Below, piece by piece: positions 8,078 to 14,019 of a stretch of DNA of 25,827 bases (positions are counted from its first letter, which is position 1; every line of letters begins with the position of its first letter). Position numbers and translations under genes: made by a program. The notes under the pieces were generated by a model. The model did no database searches and had not been told where the DNA came from. It saw only the letters and a list, made by a program, of their open reading frames with translations. This DNA is from Actinomycetes bacterium (GTDB taxonomy: Bacteria; Actinomycetota; Actinomycetes; JAHEKZ01), in the NCBI GenBank assembly GCA_027117675.1, contig JAJAYM010000095.1, positions 1-25,827 on the forward strand. Reading direction: 5' to 3'.

Positions 8078-8734
8078 TTACTCGGCGACAAGTGATGGGT
8101 CGGTCGGCAAGGTGAGGGGCAGCTGATCGCGCGGCGCCGCAGCATGGCTACCGCGTTCGACCGTCACCCCCGCAAAGATCTCCTCAACGGCACCGGCGCC
8201 GGCGCGGTCCGTTGCTCCCGTCCCGGTGATGACACCCCGAAGAAACCATCGATCACCATCGATTCCGATGAAGCGCACCGGTTGACGGCTCGTGACCCCC
8301 GACTCATCGGAGACTGCGACCTCCGCTTGAAGTTCTCGACCAAACGGGCCATCGACCTCACGCGCTTTGCCCTGGCCGCCGCGAATCCCCTCGGCGATTT
8401 CTTGACGCACCTCGTCCCACAGGTTCTCCGACTTCGGGGCCGCGAAGGCCTGGAGCTGCAGCATCGTTTCGTCCACCATCACCGCGACGCCAACGACCTG
8501 CTTCTGATCATCGAGTTCAGCGCGAACCTGCATGCCGTCCACGGCGGGAACTCGCAGCGCACCGAAGTTCAGCGTCGGTGGACCATCCACGTCCTCTCCC
8601 GAGTTCTGTTGATCCGGGTCGGCGTCTACCGAACCATCGTTGGCGTCATCGTTGTCCGGATCGAACCGCTCACTGATTGCTGCCTGGAATGCCTGCTCTT
8701 CTGGGGTTGCCGACCTTTTACGTAAGAGCGACAT
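8078..8734 (-). CDS. DUF3710 family protein
   Basis: A 218-residue soluble protein of unknown function, Rv2696c-like. An acidic, low-complexity N-terminal stretch (about 18-50, rich in Asp) precedes the conserved domain, which includes LRVPAVDGMQVRAELD, LQLQAFAAPKSENLWDEVR and the diagnostic RFIGIDGDRWFLRGVITG. No membrane segment or signal peptide is seen. The ATG at 8734 is chosen over an upstream in-frame ATG at 8749 because a strong GGAGG lies 8 nt before it. It lies 54 bp after dut and just before the OB-fold gene. Confidence 0.9.
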   Translation of the reverse strand: MSLLRKRSATPEEQAFQAAISERFDPDNDDANDGSVDADPDQQNSGEDVDGPPTLNFGALRVPAVDGMQVRAELDDQKQVVGVAVMVDETMLQLQAFAAPKSENLWDEVRQEIAEGIRGGQGKAREVDGPFGRELQAEVAVSDESGVTSRQPVRFIGIDGDRWFLRGVITGTGATDRAGAGAVEEIFAGVTVERGSHAAAPRDQLPLTLPTDPSLVAE

Positions 8735-8742
8735 GAGAACCG

Positions 8743-8747
8743 CCTCC
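8743..8747 (-). promoter_or_regulatory. Ribosome binding site fixing the DUF3710 start
   Basis: GGAGG on the minus strand, 8 nt before the ATG at 8734. It lies inside the five extra codons that an upstream ATG start would add, so it decides for the shorter protein. It is one of the few strong Shine-Dalgarno sites in the window. Confidence 0.75.
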
Positions 8748-8788
8748 ACATACTGCGCTGCTGGCTCGGTTGCTGATCACTGGGTTCT

Positions 8789-9301
8789 TCATGACTCGGC
8801 CTGTTTGGTGGTGCCCGGCACTGAACGACCCGTCGACACTGAACGACCCGTCGACCCGAATCCACCGCTCGCGCGTGCTGACCCAGGGAGCCTGTCGACT
8901 TCGTGCCAGGCCACGCGCTCCACACGCTGTATAAGCAGCTGGGCTATCCGATCCCCTCGATGCACGACGACGGCCTGCGACGGATCCAAGTTCACGAGAG
9001 CTACCTTGATCTCGCCGCGGTAGCCTGCGTCGACAGTGCCTGGAGCATTGGCCACCGTCAGGCCCTCACGAACGGCTAGCCCGCTGCGCGGGTGGATGAA
9101 GGCTGCGAAGCCATCCGGTAACGCGATGCCCACACCGGTCGGTACGAGAACCCGTTGTGCGGGTGCGATCTCGACGTCGATCGTCGAGAGCAGGTCGAGC
9201 CCAGCGTCGCCCGGATGTGCATAGGTCGGTAGCGGCAGGTCGGCGTCGAGCCGAACGATCAGGGCGTCGACCGGGCCGCCGTCTGGTACTGATGCACTCA
9301 A
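8789..9301 (-). CDS. dut: Deoxyuridine 5'-triphosphate nucleotidohydrolase (dUTPase)
   Basis: Trimeric enzyme that hydrolyses dUTP to dUMP and pyrophosphate, keeping uracil out of DNA and feeding dTMP synthesis. All five motifs are present in the 170-residue protein: GDAGLDL (31-37), PRSGLA (71-76), GTVDAGYRGEIKV (88-100, catalytic Asp and Tyr), RGDRIAQLLI (115-124) and GGFGSTGR (146-153). The start is a TTG overlapping the thioesterase stop (TTGA); no other start lies before the first conserved strand, so expression probably depends on translational coupling. The tail after motif 5 is lengthened by an 18-bp tandem duplication (8820-8855) that repeats STGRSV, and the protein runs about 15 residues beyond typical bacterial forms. 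Confidence 0.96.
   Translation of the reverse strand: MSASVPDGGPVDALIVRLDADLPLPTYAHPGDAGLDLLSTIDVEIAPAQRVLVPTGVGIALPDGFAAFIHPRSGLAVREGLTVANAPGTVDAGYRGEIKVALVNLDPSQAVVVHRGDRIAQLLIQRVERVAWHEVDRLPGSARASGGFGSTGRSVSTGRSVPGTTKQAES
8820..8855. repeat. 18-bp perfect tandem duplication in dut
   Basis: Unit 1 is 8820-8837 and unit 2 is 8838-8855; both read ACTGAACGACCCGTCGAC on the plus strand with no mismatch. The in-frame duplication repeats six codons (STGRSV) at the C-terminal arm of dUTPase, partly copying the motif 5 segment GSTGR. Exact identity implies a recent slippage event or one kept uniform. Confidence 0.9.
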
Positions 9302-9900
9302 GGGTTCACCTCGAACGCATGCAGTACTTCGGCCTCATCGTGGCTAGCCACGAAACTGTCGATGTCGGAAGCCCGACCGTGCTCGCGGAAATGTTCGAGG
9401 GGCACCGACACAAAGACCGAGCGTGCCTGCACCGCCAACGGACCCTGTCCCCCGCCGGCCATTGCCAGGTGCCCCACGGCGCGTGAGTAGACCTTTCGAC
9501 CGGCGACCGCGTAGCACTCGGCGTCGACGAGCAGTGTCGACCCGACCGGCACCGGCTGCCGGTAGTCAGTTTCGAGATGGACAGTGACTACGGGCACCCT
9601 GAGCAGCCAGGTGACGGCGCCGAGCGCCTCATCGAAGGCCGCGGCCAGCAAGCCTCCATGCGCGAGGCCCGGAGCTCCCTGGTGGTGCTCAGTGACCTGA
9701 AGCTCAGCGTGAATAGTGCAGCCTGCACCAGCGGTGAGGGCCAGGTGAAGCCCCGTCGGATGGTCCGGCCCACAGCCAAAACACTGCCGGTAATGGCTGC
9801 CCAGCGACGTGCCTGGCGGTGGGGCATCGGCATGGCGCACCGGTGGTACGGCGCGGCCCGGCGGCTCGATGGGACGCCGGCGCACTGGCTGCTCGGTCAC
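9298..9900 (-). CDS. PaaI/THEM4-type hotdog thioesterase
   Basis: A 200-residue predicted acyl-CoA thioesterase. After a Pro/Arg-rich N-terminal extension (1-35) comes FGCGPDHPTGLHLAL, then the hotdog helix HQGAPGLAHGGLLAAAFDEALG with the HGG motif and acidic residue of the PaaI family, and later ETDYRQPVPVGSTLLVDAE. The substrate is unknown. A TAGGGT hexamer lies exactly six bases before the GTG start at 9900, so this is probably the leaderless first gene of a five-gene operon running through dut, DUF3710, the OB protein and DUF3159. Its TGA overlaps the dut TTG. Confidence 0.87.
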   Translation of the reverse strand: MTEQPVRRRPIEPPGRAVPPVRHADAPPPGTSLGSHYRQCFGCGPDHPTGLHLALTAGAGCTIHAELQVTEHHQGAPGLAHGGLLAAAFDEALGAVTWLLRVPVVTVHLETDYRQPVPVGSTLLVDAECYAVAGRKVYSRAVGHLAMAGGGQGPLAVQARSVFVSVPLEHFREHGRASDIDSFVASHDEAEVLHAFEVNP

Positions 9901-9906
9901 GGTCGG

Positions 9907-9912
9907 ACCCTA
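9907..9912 (-). promoter_or_regulatory. Candidate -10 element for leaderless thioesterase-dut operon
   Basis: TAGGGT on the minus strand fits TANNNT, with six bases (9901-9906) to the GTG start at 9900. There is no convincing -35 box and no Shine-Dalgarno. The spacing is the same as at 5621, 14008 and 19432. Confidence 0.4.
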
Positions 9913-9950
9913 CCCGCGCATCGACCCCTCATCACTGCCACCCTGGGTGC

Positions 9951-10412
9951 GTGCTGACCTCCGATGCCGTCACCTTCCGCGAGCGACTCACCGTTCCGTG
10001 GTGGTTCTGGGGACTTGCCCTCTTCTGGGCACTGACCCTGGCGGTCGCCTACGGGTACGCCATCTCCAGCCCCGTGGGTGTCGTGGTTGGGGTCGCCGCG
10101 TTCGGCCTGGCGGGTCTGGGCTTGGGGCGAGTTGCCGCTGCCGTGACGGTTTCTGCGTCCGGGCTGACTGCCGGTCGGGCCAGGCTGCCGTGGACCGCCA
10201 TCGGTGCCGTGGAGGTACTGGACTCTGCGGCGGCGCGGCGGCAGCGCGGGACAGGGGCGGACTCGCGCGCCTTCGTACTGCTCCGAGGCTGGATTTCCTC
10301 CGCGGTGACGGTCGCGATTGTCGATCATGGCGACCCGACGCCCTACTGGTACGTATCGAGCCGCGCACCCGAGGCTCTGGCGGCAGCGCTGCGCGAGCAT
10401 CGACCGACGTGA
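9951..10412 (+). CDS. DUF3093 family membrane protein
   Basis: A 153-residue protein of unknown function (Rv2698-like). It starts with FRERLTVPWWFW, followed by two hydrophobic helices (about 14-34 and 38-58), then a soluble domain with SGLTAGRARLPWTAIGAVEVLD and the family signature DPTPYWYVSSRAPEALAAAL at the C-terminus. The fold resembles a PH-like domain anchored by a helical hairpin, which is inference. The GTG at 9951 is chosen because the conserved domain begins seven codons later; CACCCT (9939-9944) six bases before it is a weak -10-like match. It is divergent from the thioesterase by 50 bp. Confidence 0.9.
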   Translation: MLTSDAVTFRERLTVPWWFWGLALFWALTLAVAYGYAISSPVGVVVGVAAFGLAGLGLGRVAAAVTVSASGLTAGRARLPWTAIGAVEVLDSAAARRQRGTGADSRAFVLLRGWISSAVTVAIVDHGDPTPYWYVSSRAPEALAAALREHRPT

Positions 10413-10440
10413 CAGGATCGGCAGTGAGCATCGTCGGTCG

Positions 10441-10446
10441 AGGAGG
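10441..10446 (+). promoter_or_regulatory. Ribosome binding site of the DUF4235 gene
   Basis: AGGAGG, six bases before the ATG at 10453, close to the ideal Shine-Dalgarno. An in-frame GTG directly before the ATG is the only competing start. Confidence 0.7.
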
Positions 10447-10452
10447 AACGTG

Positions 10453-10698
10453 ATGGGCACGTCTGAAGATTCTGCTGGTCCACCGCAGGTGGTCGTCACG
10501 CTGGCCGCCCTAGCTGCTGGGCTGATTGCGCAAAAACTCATCACCGCCGGTTGGCGGTTCGTCCGGGGCACTGACCCAGGCTCCGACGACGACAACTCGC
10601 TGCCGGAGATCTTGGTCTTCGCCGCCGTCAGTGCTGCAACGGTTGCCGTTGCGAAGAACTGGGCGACGCACCGCGCGCAGGGGGCCACGCGGGCCTAG
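10453..10698 (+). CDS. DUF4235 family small membrane protein
   Basis: An 81-residue protein. Two hydrophobic stretches (about 13-28 and 51-66) flank an acidic loop containing TDPGSDDDNSLPEILVFA. The WRFVRG...DPG...LPEIL...A pattern fits DUF4235, a small actinobacterial membrane family of unknown function. The strong AGGAGG fixes the start. It follows DUF3093 by 40 bp and converges on DUF4193 with only 10 bp between stop codons. Family assignment rests on pattern memory. Confidence 0.75.
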   Translation: MGTSEDSAGPPQVVVTLAALAAGLIAQKLITAGWRFVRGTDPGSDDDNSLPEILVFAAVSAATVAVAKNWATHRAQGATRA

Positions 10699-10708
10699 CG
10701 TCGACGCG

Positions 10709-11005
10709 TCAGCTGCAGTCTCTGCAGACCGGCTTGCCGCTCACCTTCTTGGCGAACTGGCTGCGGTGGTGAACCAGGAAGCAGCGCGAGCAGGTGAACT
10801 CATCCTCCTGTTTGGGGACCACCCGGACGGTGAGCTCTTCACCGGACAGGTCAGCACCGGGCAGCTCGTGCGACTCCGCCAGCTCGGTCTCGTCAACATC
10901 GACGGTCGAGGAGGCAAGATCAGCACGACGAGCCTTCAGCTCTTCGAGGCTGTCCTCGGAGAGCTCGTCGTCGGTCTTGCGGGGGGTGTCGTAATCGGTT
11001 GCCAT
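10709..11005 (-). CDS. DUF4193 family zinc-ribbon protein
   Basis: A 98-residue soluble protein, Rv2699c-like. An acidic N-terminus (MATDYDTPRKTDDEL) and a charged helical region are followed by a C-terminal zinc ribbon, CSRC then CRDC, with the typical FLVHHRSQFAKK between the cysteine pairs. Function is unknown; a nucleic-acid or protein-binding role is only inferred from the ribbon. An AGGAGG-like stretch lies about 10-12 nt before the ATG at 11005. Upstream on the same strand, TATACC with a TG extension (around 11062-11069) is a possible -10. It is divergent from the gamma-CA gene. Confidence 0.92.
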   Translation of the reverse strand: MATDYDTPRKTDDELSEDSLEELKARRADLASSTVDVDETELAESHELPGADLSGEELTVRVVPKQEDEFTCSRCFLVHHRSQFAKKVSGKPVCRDCS

Positions 11006-11216
11006 GGGTTCAGGACCCCTCCTTCGAGGATCCGCTACTCCTATCGGTTCCGGTCGCTGCCGGTATAACACAACAGACGGGTGATTTCTGCCCGCCCACG
11101 GCCCCATCTGAGGGGCTCGGGGGGAGATTGTGCCCTAGCCTGCCCCTGCGCGTCGCGTCGACTCTTTTCTCGGCGCGTCCAAACGTTGAATTCTTGTCGA
11201 CCAAAGGGGAACGACC
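11006..11216. other. Divergent intergenic region between DUF4193 and gamma-CA genes
   Basis: A 211-bp region with no coding signal. It should hold both promoters. On the minus strand there is a TG-extended TATACC (11062-11067). On the plus strand AAGGGGA (11204-11210) is a clear ribosome binding site six bases before the ATG at 11217. I found no convincing plus-strand -35/-10 pair and no strong inverted repeat. Confidence 0.6.
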
Positions 11217-11735
11217 ATGGCCGTCTACGCCCTGGGCGAACGGATACCTACCCTTGCCCCGGACGCCTTCGTGCATCCTGAAGCCGTCGTGATCGGGGCC
11301 GTGACCCTCGGTTCTGAGGCCACCGTCTGGCCAGGGGCTGTCCTGCGAGGTGACTACGGAGTGATCACCGTGGGTGCCCGGACCTCGGTGCAGGACGGCG
11401 CTGTGATCCACGCCACAGCTGAGCTCGCCACCGTGATTGGTAGTGACTGTGTGATCGGTCACCTCGCTCACCTGGAGGGATGCGTCGTCGAAGATGGCTG
11501 CCTGATCGGCTCCGGCTCCATCGTCTTGCACCGGGCCACCGTGCGCGCTGGGGCGCTCATTGGCGCCGGTGCGGTCGTCTCCGGTGGCACCGACGTTCCG
11601 GCCAGGGCGATGGCGCTGGGGGTGCCCGCGAAGGTGCGCCCTGACGCCGTGGCCGCAGGCGCCTTCGCCGAAAGTGTGGCGTTGTACGTCGCCAACGGCC
11701 GCAGGTACCGGGCTGAGCTTCGTCGCATCGATTGA
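11217..11735 (+). CDS. Gamma-carbonic-anhydrase family protein with altered zinc site
   Basis: A 172-residue left-handed beta-helix protein built of hexapeptide repeats (residues about 18-140) with a short C-terminal helix. Gamma-carbonic anhydrases bind zinc through three histidines. The first is present (GAVIHATAEL, about residue 65) and the second is present in VIGHLAHLEGC. In that last motif relatives read GHxxxxHG; here the third-ligand position is Glu, and a His sits two residues earlier. The codons CAC CTC GCT CAC CTG GAG are clear. It may be a carbonic anhydrase with an altered metal site or a non-catalytic homologue. The start is supported by AAGGGGA at six bases. It is monocistronic, with a degraded locus after it. 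Confidence 0.9.
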   Translation: MAVYALGERIPTLAPDAFVHPEAVVIGAVTLGSEATVWPGAVLRGDYGVITVGARTSVQDGAVIHATAELATVIGSDCVIGHLAHLEGCVVEDGCLIGSGSIVLHRATVRAGALIGAGAVVSGGTDVPARAMALGVPAKVRPDAVAAGAFAESVALYVANGRRYRAELRRID

Positions 11736-11773
11736 GTCGGAGCACCCGCGGCCAGTTGCGTGCCCGATCCGGT

Positions 11774-11802
11774 GGGGTGGGGCGCCCATCGTGACCCACC
11801 CC
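11774..11802. terminator. Possible hairpin terminator after the gamma-CA gene
   Basis: GGGGTGGG (11774-11781) pairs with CCCACCCC (11795-11802), an 8-bp stem with a 13-nt loop, 39 bp after the gamma-CA stop. There is no T-run on either side, so intrinsic termination is uncertain. It lies next to the degraded oxidoreductase sequence. Confidence 0.3.
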
Positions 11803-11804
11803 GT

Positions 11805-11918
11805 CCACTTGCACGCTGACAGGTAGCCATCCAGCCCTGGAACGACCATGCGAACAGGAAACCCATGTTCGATGGGGAGCGGGTCGCCGCCCACCTCGTT
11901 GGAGACGCACGTCAACGT
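11805..11918 (-). pseudogene. Remnant of a molybdopterin-dependent (sulfite-oxidase-like) oxidoreductase
   Basis: The minus strand encodes 38 residues that read TLTCVSNEVGG directly followed by DPLPIEHGFPVRMVVPGLDG and YLSACKW. In sulfite-oxidase/MsrP-like molybdopterin enzymes these are two separate conserved blocks. The first holds the molybdenum-ligand cysteine (TLTCVSNEVGG). The second, dozens of residues later, is the PLPxEHGFPVR(L/M)VVPGLYGY block. Here they are joined in frame, so the intervening segment is missing, and recognisable similarity stops on both sides. No intact start, signal region or C-terminal dimerisation domain is found within the 272 bp between the flanking genes. Confidence 0.72.
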
Positions 11919-12007
11919 GATAGCGCTTCCTCGGGCCGGTTCCGGTGCCATGCCAGGTATTCGCCGCCGGCCGGCAGATGGATTGGTCGTACAAGGTGTG
12001 TAACACC

Positions 12008-12817
12008 TCACACCTTGGCATCGACCTCGGCCAGCAGCGCCTCGAACTCAGCTGTCAGACCTGGGCCGCTGGCCACGACTGAGCCGCCTGCGCGCTCAGC
12101 GACCACTGCCCCGGCCTCCCTGGCAATTAGCCCGCCAGCAGCGAGGTCCCACGGCTGGAGACCGCGCTCGAAATAGCCATCGACTCGACCAGCCCCGACA
12201 GCACACAAGTCGACGGAGGCGGCCCCGGTACGCCTGATGTCCCGGACGCGACCGACCATGCGTCCGAGCACCAGCCCCTGCCGAACGCGAGTGGCCGCGT
12301 CGTAGGCGAATCCGGTCGCGATCAGTGCCTGCGCCAGCTCCGAACATTCCGATACCGCCAACCGCCGGTGGGTGCCGCCCTCGTCAACCCACGAACCGGC
12401 CCCCCTGGCTGCCGTGAAGAGCGTTGACGTCGTTGGCACCATTACAGCGCCGGCCACCACGTCGCCGCGCCAAACCGCAGCAATACTGACGGCCCATCCC
12501 GGTAGGTCGTAAAGAAAGTTCACCGTGCCGTCAATCGGGTCGACTACCCACTCGAGGTCTTGGCCAGAGCGGGCTCCGGTGCCGGGGTGGCGTCCGCTCT
12601 CCTCGCCCCACCAGGCCGCCTCAGGGTAGGCAGCCAACAGCTGGCGCCGAATCATCGCCTCAGCCTCGCGGTCGGCAACAGTCACCACGTCGGTGGGTCC
12701 AGATTTGGTGTCCGATTCCACCGAACGGTGATCACGGCGCCACTGCAGCAGGTACGCGCCCACATCGCTGGCAGTTGTCGCCGCGAGAGCGGCCAGCGCG
12801 TTTACGTCCGGAATCAC
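12008..12817 (-). CDS. suhB: Inositol monophosphatase family protein
   Basis: A 269-residue Mg2+-dependent phosphatase of the IMPase/SuhB family, predicted to hydrolyse inositol-1-phosphate or a similar sugar phosphate. In mycobacteria this step supplies inositol for phosphatidylinositol and mycothiol. The metal-binding motifs are present: WWGEESG (Glu72/73), WVVDPIDGTVNF (D92, D95) and QPWDLAAGGLIAREAG near the C-terminus. The GTG start overlaps the hemH TGA (GTGA). A longer reading to 12874 would run into the hemH coding sequence and is rejected. Substrate specificity cannot be read, so the symbol is by family. Confidence 0.92.
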   Translation of the reverse strand: MIPDVNALAALAATTASDVGAYLLQWRRDHRSVESDTKSGPTDVVTVADREAEAMIRRQLLAAYPEAAWWGEESGRHPGTGARSGQDLEWVVDPIDGTVNFLYDLPGWAVSIAAVWRGDVVAGAVMVPTTSTLFTAARGAGSWVDEGGTHRRLAVSECSELAQALIATGFAYDAATRVRQGLVLGRMVGRVRDIRRTGAASVDLCAVGAGRVDGYFERGLQPWDLAAGGLIAREAGAVVAERAGGSVVASGPGLTAEFEALLAEVDAKV

Positions 12818-13926
12818 GGCACCGAATCCGAATCGCCAGCGACGGCAGGGATCGGCACACGCGGATTGGGACAACAGCCCGACGCGCAGCGATTCGGACT
12901 GGCCCCGAGGTCGCCCAGCCGCGCCCGCCCCTCGACCGGAACTGCGTCGAGACGCTCTCTGATCAGTTCGCCGACCATGGCCACCATGCGGGGGTCGACT
13001 CCGGGAGTAGCGACCCGAACCATGGGTAAGCCCACCTCGGCCGCGGTGGCCCTGGCCTGGGTGTCAAGATCCCAGAGCACCTCCATATGGTCGGAGACGA
13101 AGCCGATCGGCACCACGACGGCGGCGGTACACCCGTCCCGTGCCAGGTCGCGAAGATGAGTGTCGATATCCGGCTCAAGCCACGGAATGTGGGGAGCCCC
13201 ACTGCGCGACTGGTAGACGAGGTCCCACGGCAGATCAATGCCGGTGGCTGCGGCGACTTGTGCGGAGACAAAGCCAGCCACCCAGCGGTGTTGTTGGACG
13301 TACGCGCCGCCTGGCAGTCCGGTTGCCGGCCCACTGCCGTCGGCCATCGACTGAGGGATCGAATGGGTGGTGAACACCAGTCGGGCAGCTGATCGGTCAC
13401 TCTCGCTTAACCCACGCACCGCGTCCGATGTCGCGTCGACGAAGGGGCCGACGAAGCCGGAATGGTTGAAGTAGGGCCCGAGACGCTCAACCACCGGGAC
13501 ACCCTCCCCCACGTCCGTGAGGGCAGCCGCAATGTTCTCCCGGTACTGGCGGCAACCGCTGTACGACGAATAGGCGGAGGTGAAAAAGGCCAACGCGCAT
13601 CGCTTCCCATCCGCCCGCATCGTGCGAAGCGTGTCGACAAGGAAGGGGTCCCAGTTGCGGTTGCCCCAGTAGACCGGGAGGTGGATTCCGTGGGCCGGCA
13701 GTTCGGCACGCAACGCTGCTAGAAACTGCCGGTTCTGCCCATTGATCGGGCTGACACCATCGAAATGGAAGTAGTGCTGGCCGACTTCGTACAGCCTCTC
13801 ATCGGGGATGTCGCGTCCGCGCGTGACGTTCTTCAGAAACGGCAGCACGTCGTCAGAACCCTCGGGCCCTCCGAATGAAACGAGAAGCACTGCGTCAAAC
13901 GGGTCCTTTGGAAAGCCGTTAGCCAT
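12814..13926 (-). CDS. hemH: Ferrochelatase (actinobacterial, probably coproporphyrin III ferrochelatase)
   Basis: A 370-residue enzyme that inserts Fe2+ into a porphyrin. In Actinomycetota the substrate is usually coproporphyrin III (CpfC), which is family knowledge. Visible features are LLVSFGGPEGSDDVLPFL at the N-terminus, FTSAYSSYSGCRQYREN, the active-site His in FTTHSIPQSM and the catalytic Glu in SDHMEVLWDLD. The cysteine cluster CASGCCPNPR near the C-terminus, with the Cys in YSGCRQY, fits the [2Fe-2S] cluster of actinobacterial ferrochelatases. About 14 residues extend beyond this motif and overlap the start of suhB. The start at 13926 is chosen over ATG 13935 because AAAGGA (13935-13940) lies 8 nt upstream. 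Confidence 0.95.
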   Translation of the reverse strand: MANGFPKDPFDAVLLVSFGGPEGSDDVLPFLKNVTRGRDIPDERLYEVGQHYFHFDGVSPINGQNRQFLAALRAELPAHGIHLPVYWGNRNWDPFLVDTLRTMRADGKRCALAFFTSAYSSYSGCRQYRENIAAALTDVGEGVPVVERLGPYFNHSGFVGPFVDATSDAVRGLSESDRSAARLVFTTHSIPQSMADGSGPATGLPGGAYVQQHRWVAGFVSAQVAAATGIDLPWDLVYQSRSGAPHIPWLEPDIDTHLRDLARDGCTAAVVVPIGFVSDHMEVLWDLDTQARATAAEVGLPMVRVATPGVDPRMVAMVGELIRERLDAVPVEGRARLGDLGASPNRCASGCCPNPRVPIPAVAGDSDSVP

Positions 13927-13934
13927 GCACAGCA

Positions 13935-13940
13935 TCCTTT
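13935..13940 (-). promoter_or_regulatory. Ribosome binding site deciding the hemH start
   Basis: AAAGGA on the minus strand, 8 nt before the ATG at 13926. The alternative upstream ATG (13935-13933) overlaps this site itself, so the inner ATG is favoured. Confidence 0.6.
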
Positions 13941-14007
13941 CAGCAATCCCCCAGAAGCGCCGGACCAGTGCTCAGGGGCGATGGCCGATCGAGCGACACA
14001 TCCCAGA

Positions 14008-14013
14008 TAGCGT
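14008..14013 (+). promoter_or_regulatory. Candidate -10 element for a leaderless MFS/sepH transcript
   Basis: TAGCGT fits TANNNT and is followed by six bases and the ATG at 14020. No Shine-Dalgarno is present. Identical in sequence and spacing to the element before the GNAT/acyl-CoA-ligase gene (19432-19427). Confidence 0.42.
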
Positions 14014-14019
14014 GACCCG

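Noticed and set aside
11010..12011. Minus-strand open frame of 333 codons covering the gamma-CA gene and the following gap
   Set aside because: Most of it is the antisense shadow of the gamma-CA gene. Only the 38-residue part at 11805-11918 is meaningful, as an oxidoreductase remnant, so the frame as a whole is not a gene.
12818..12874. N-terminal extension of the inositol monophosphatase
   Set aside because: It would overlap the conserved hemH C-terminus, and the family start matches the GTG at 12817 coupled to the hemH stop.
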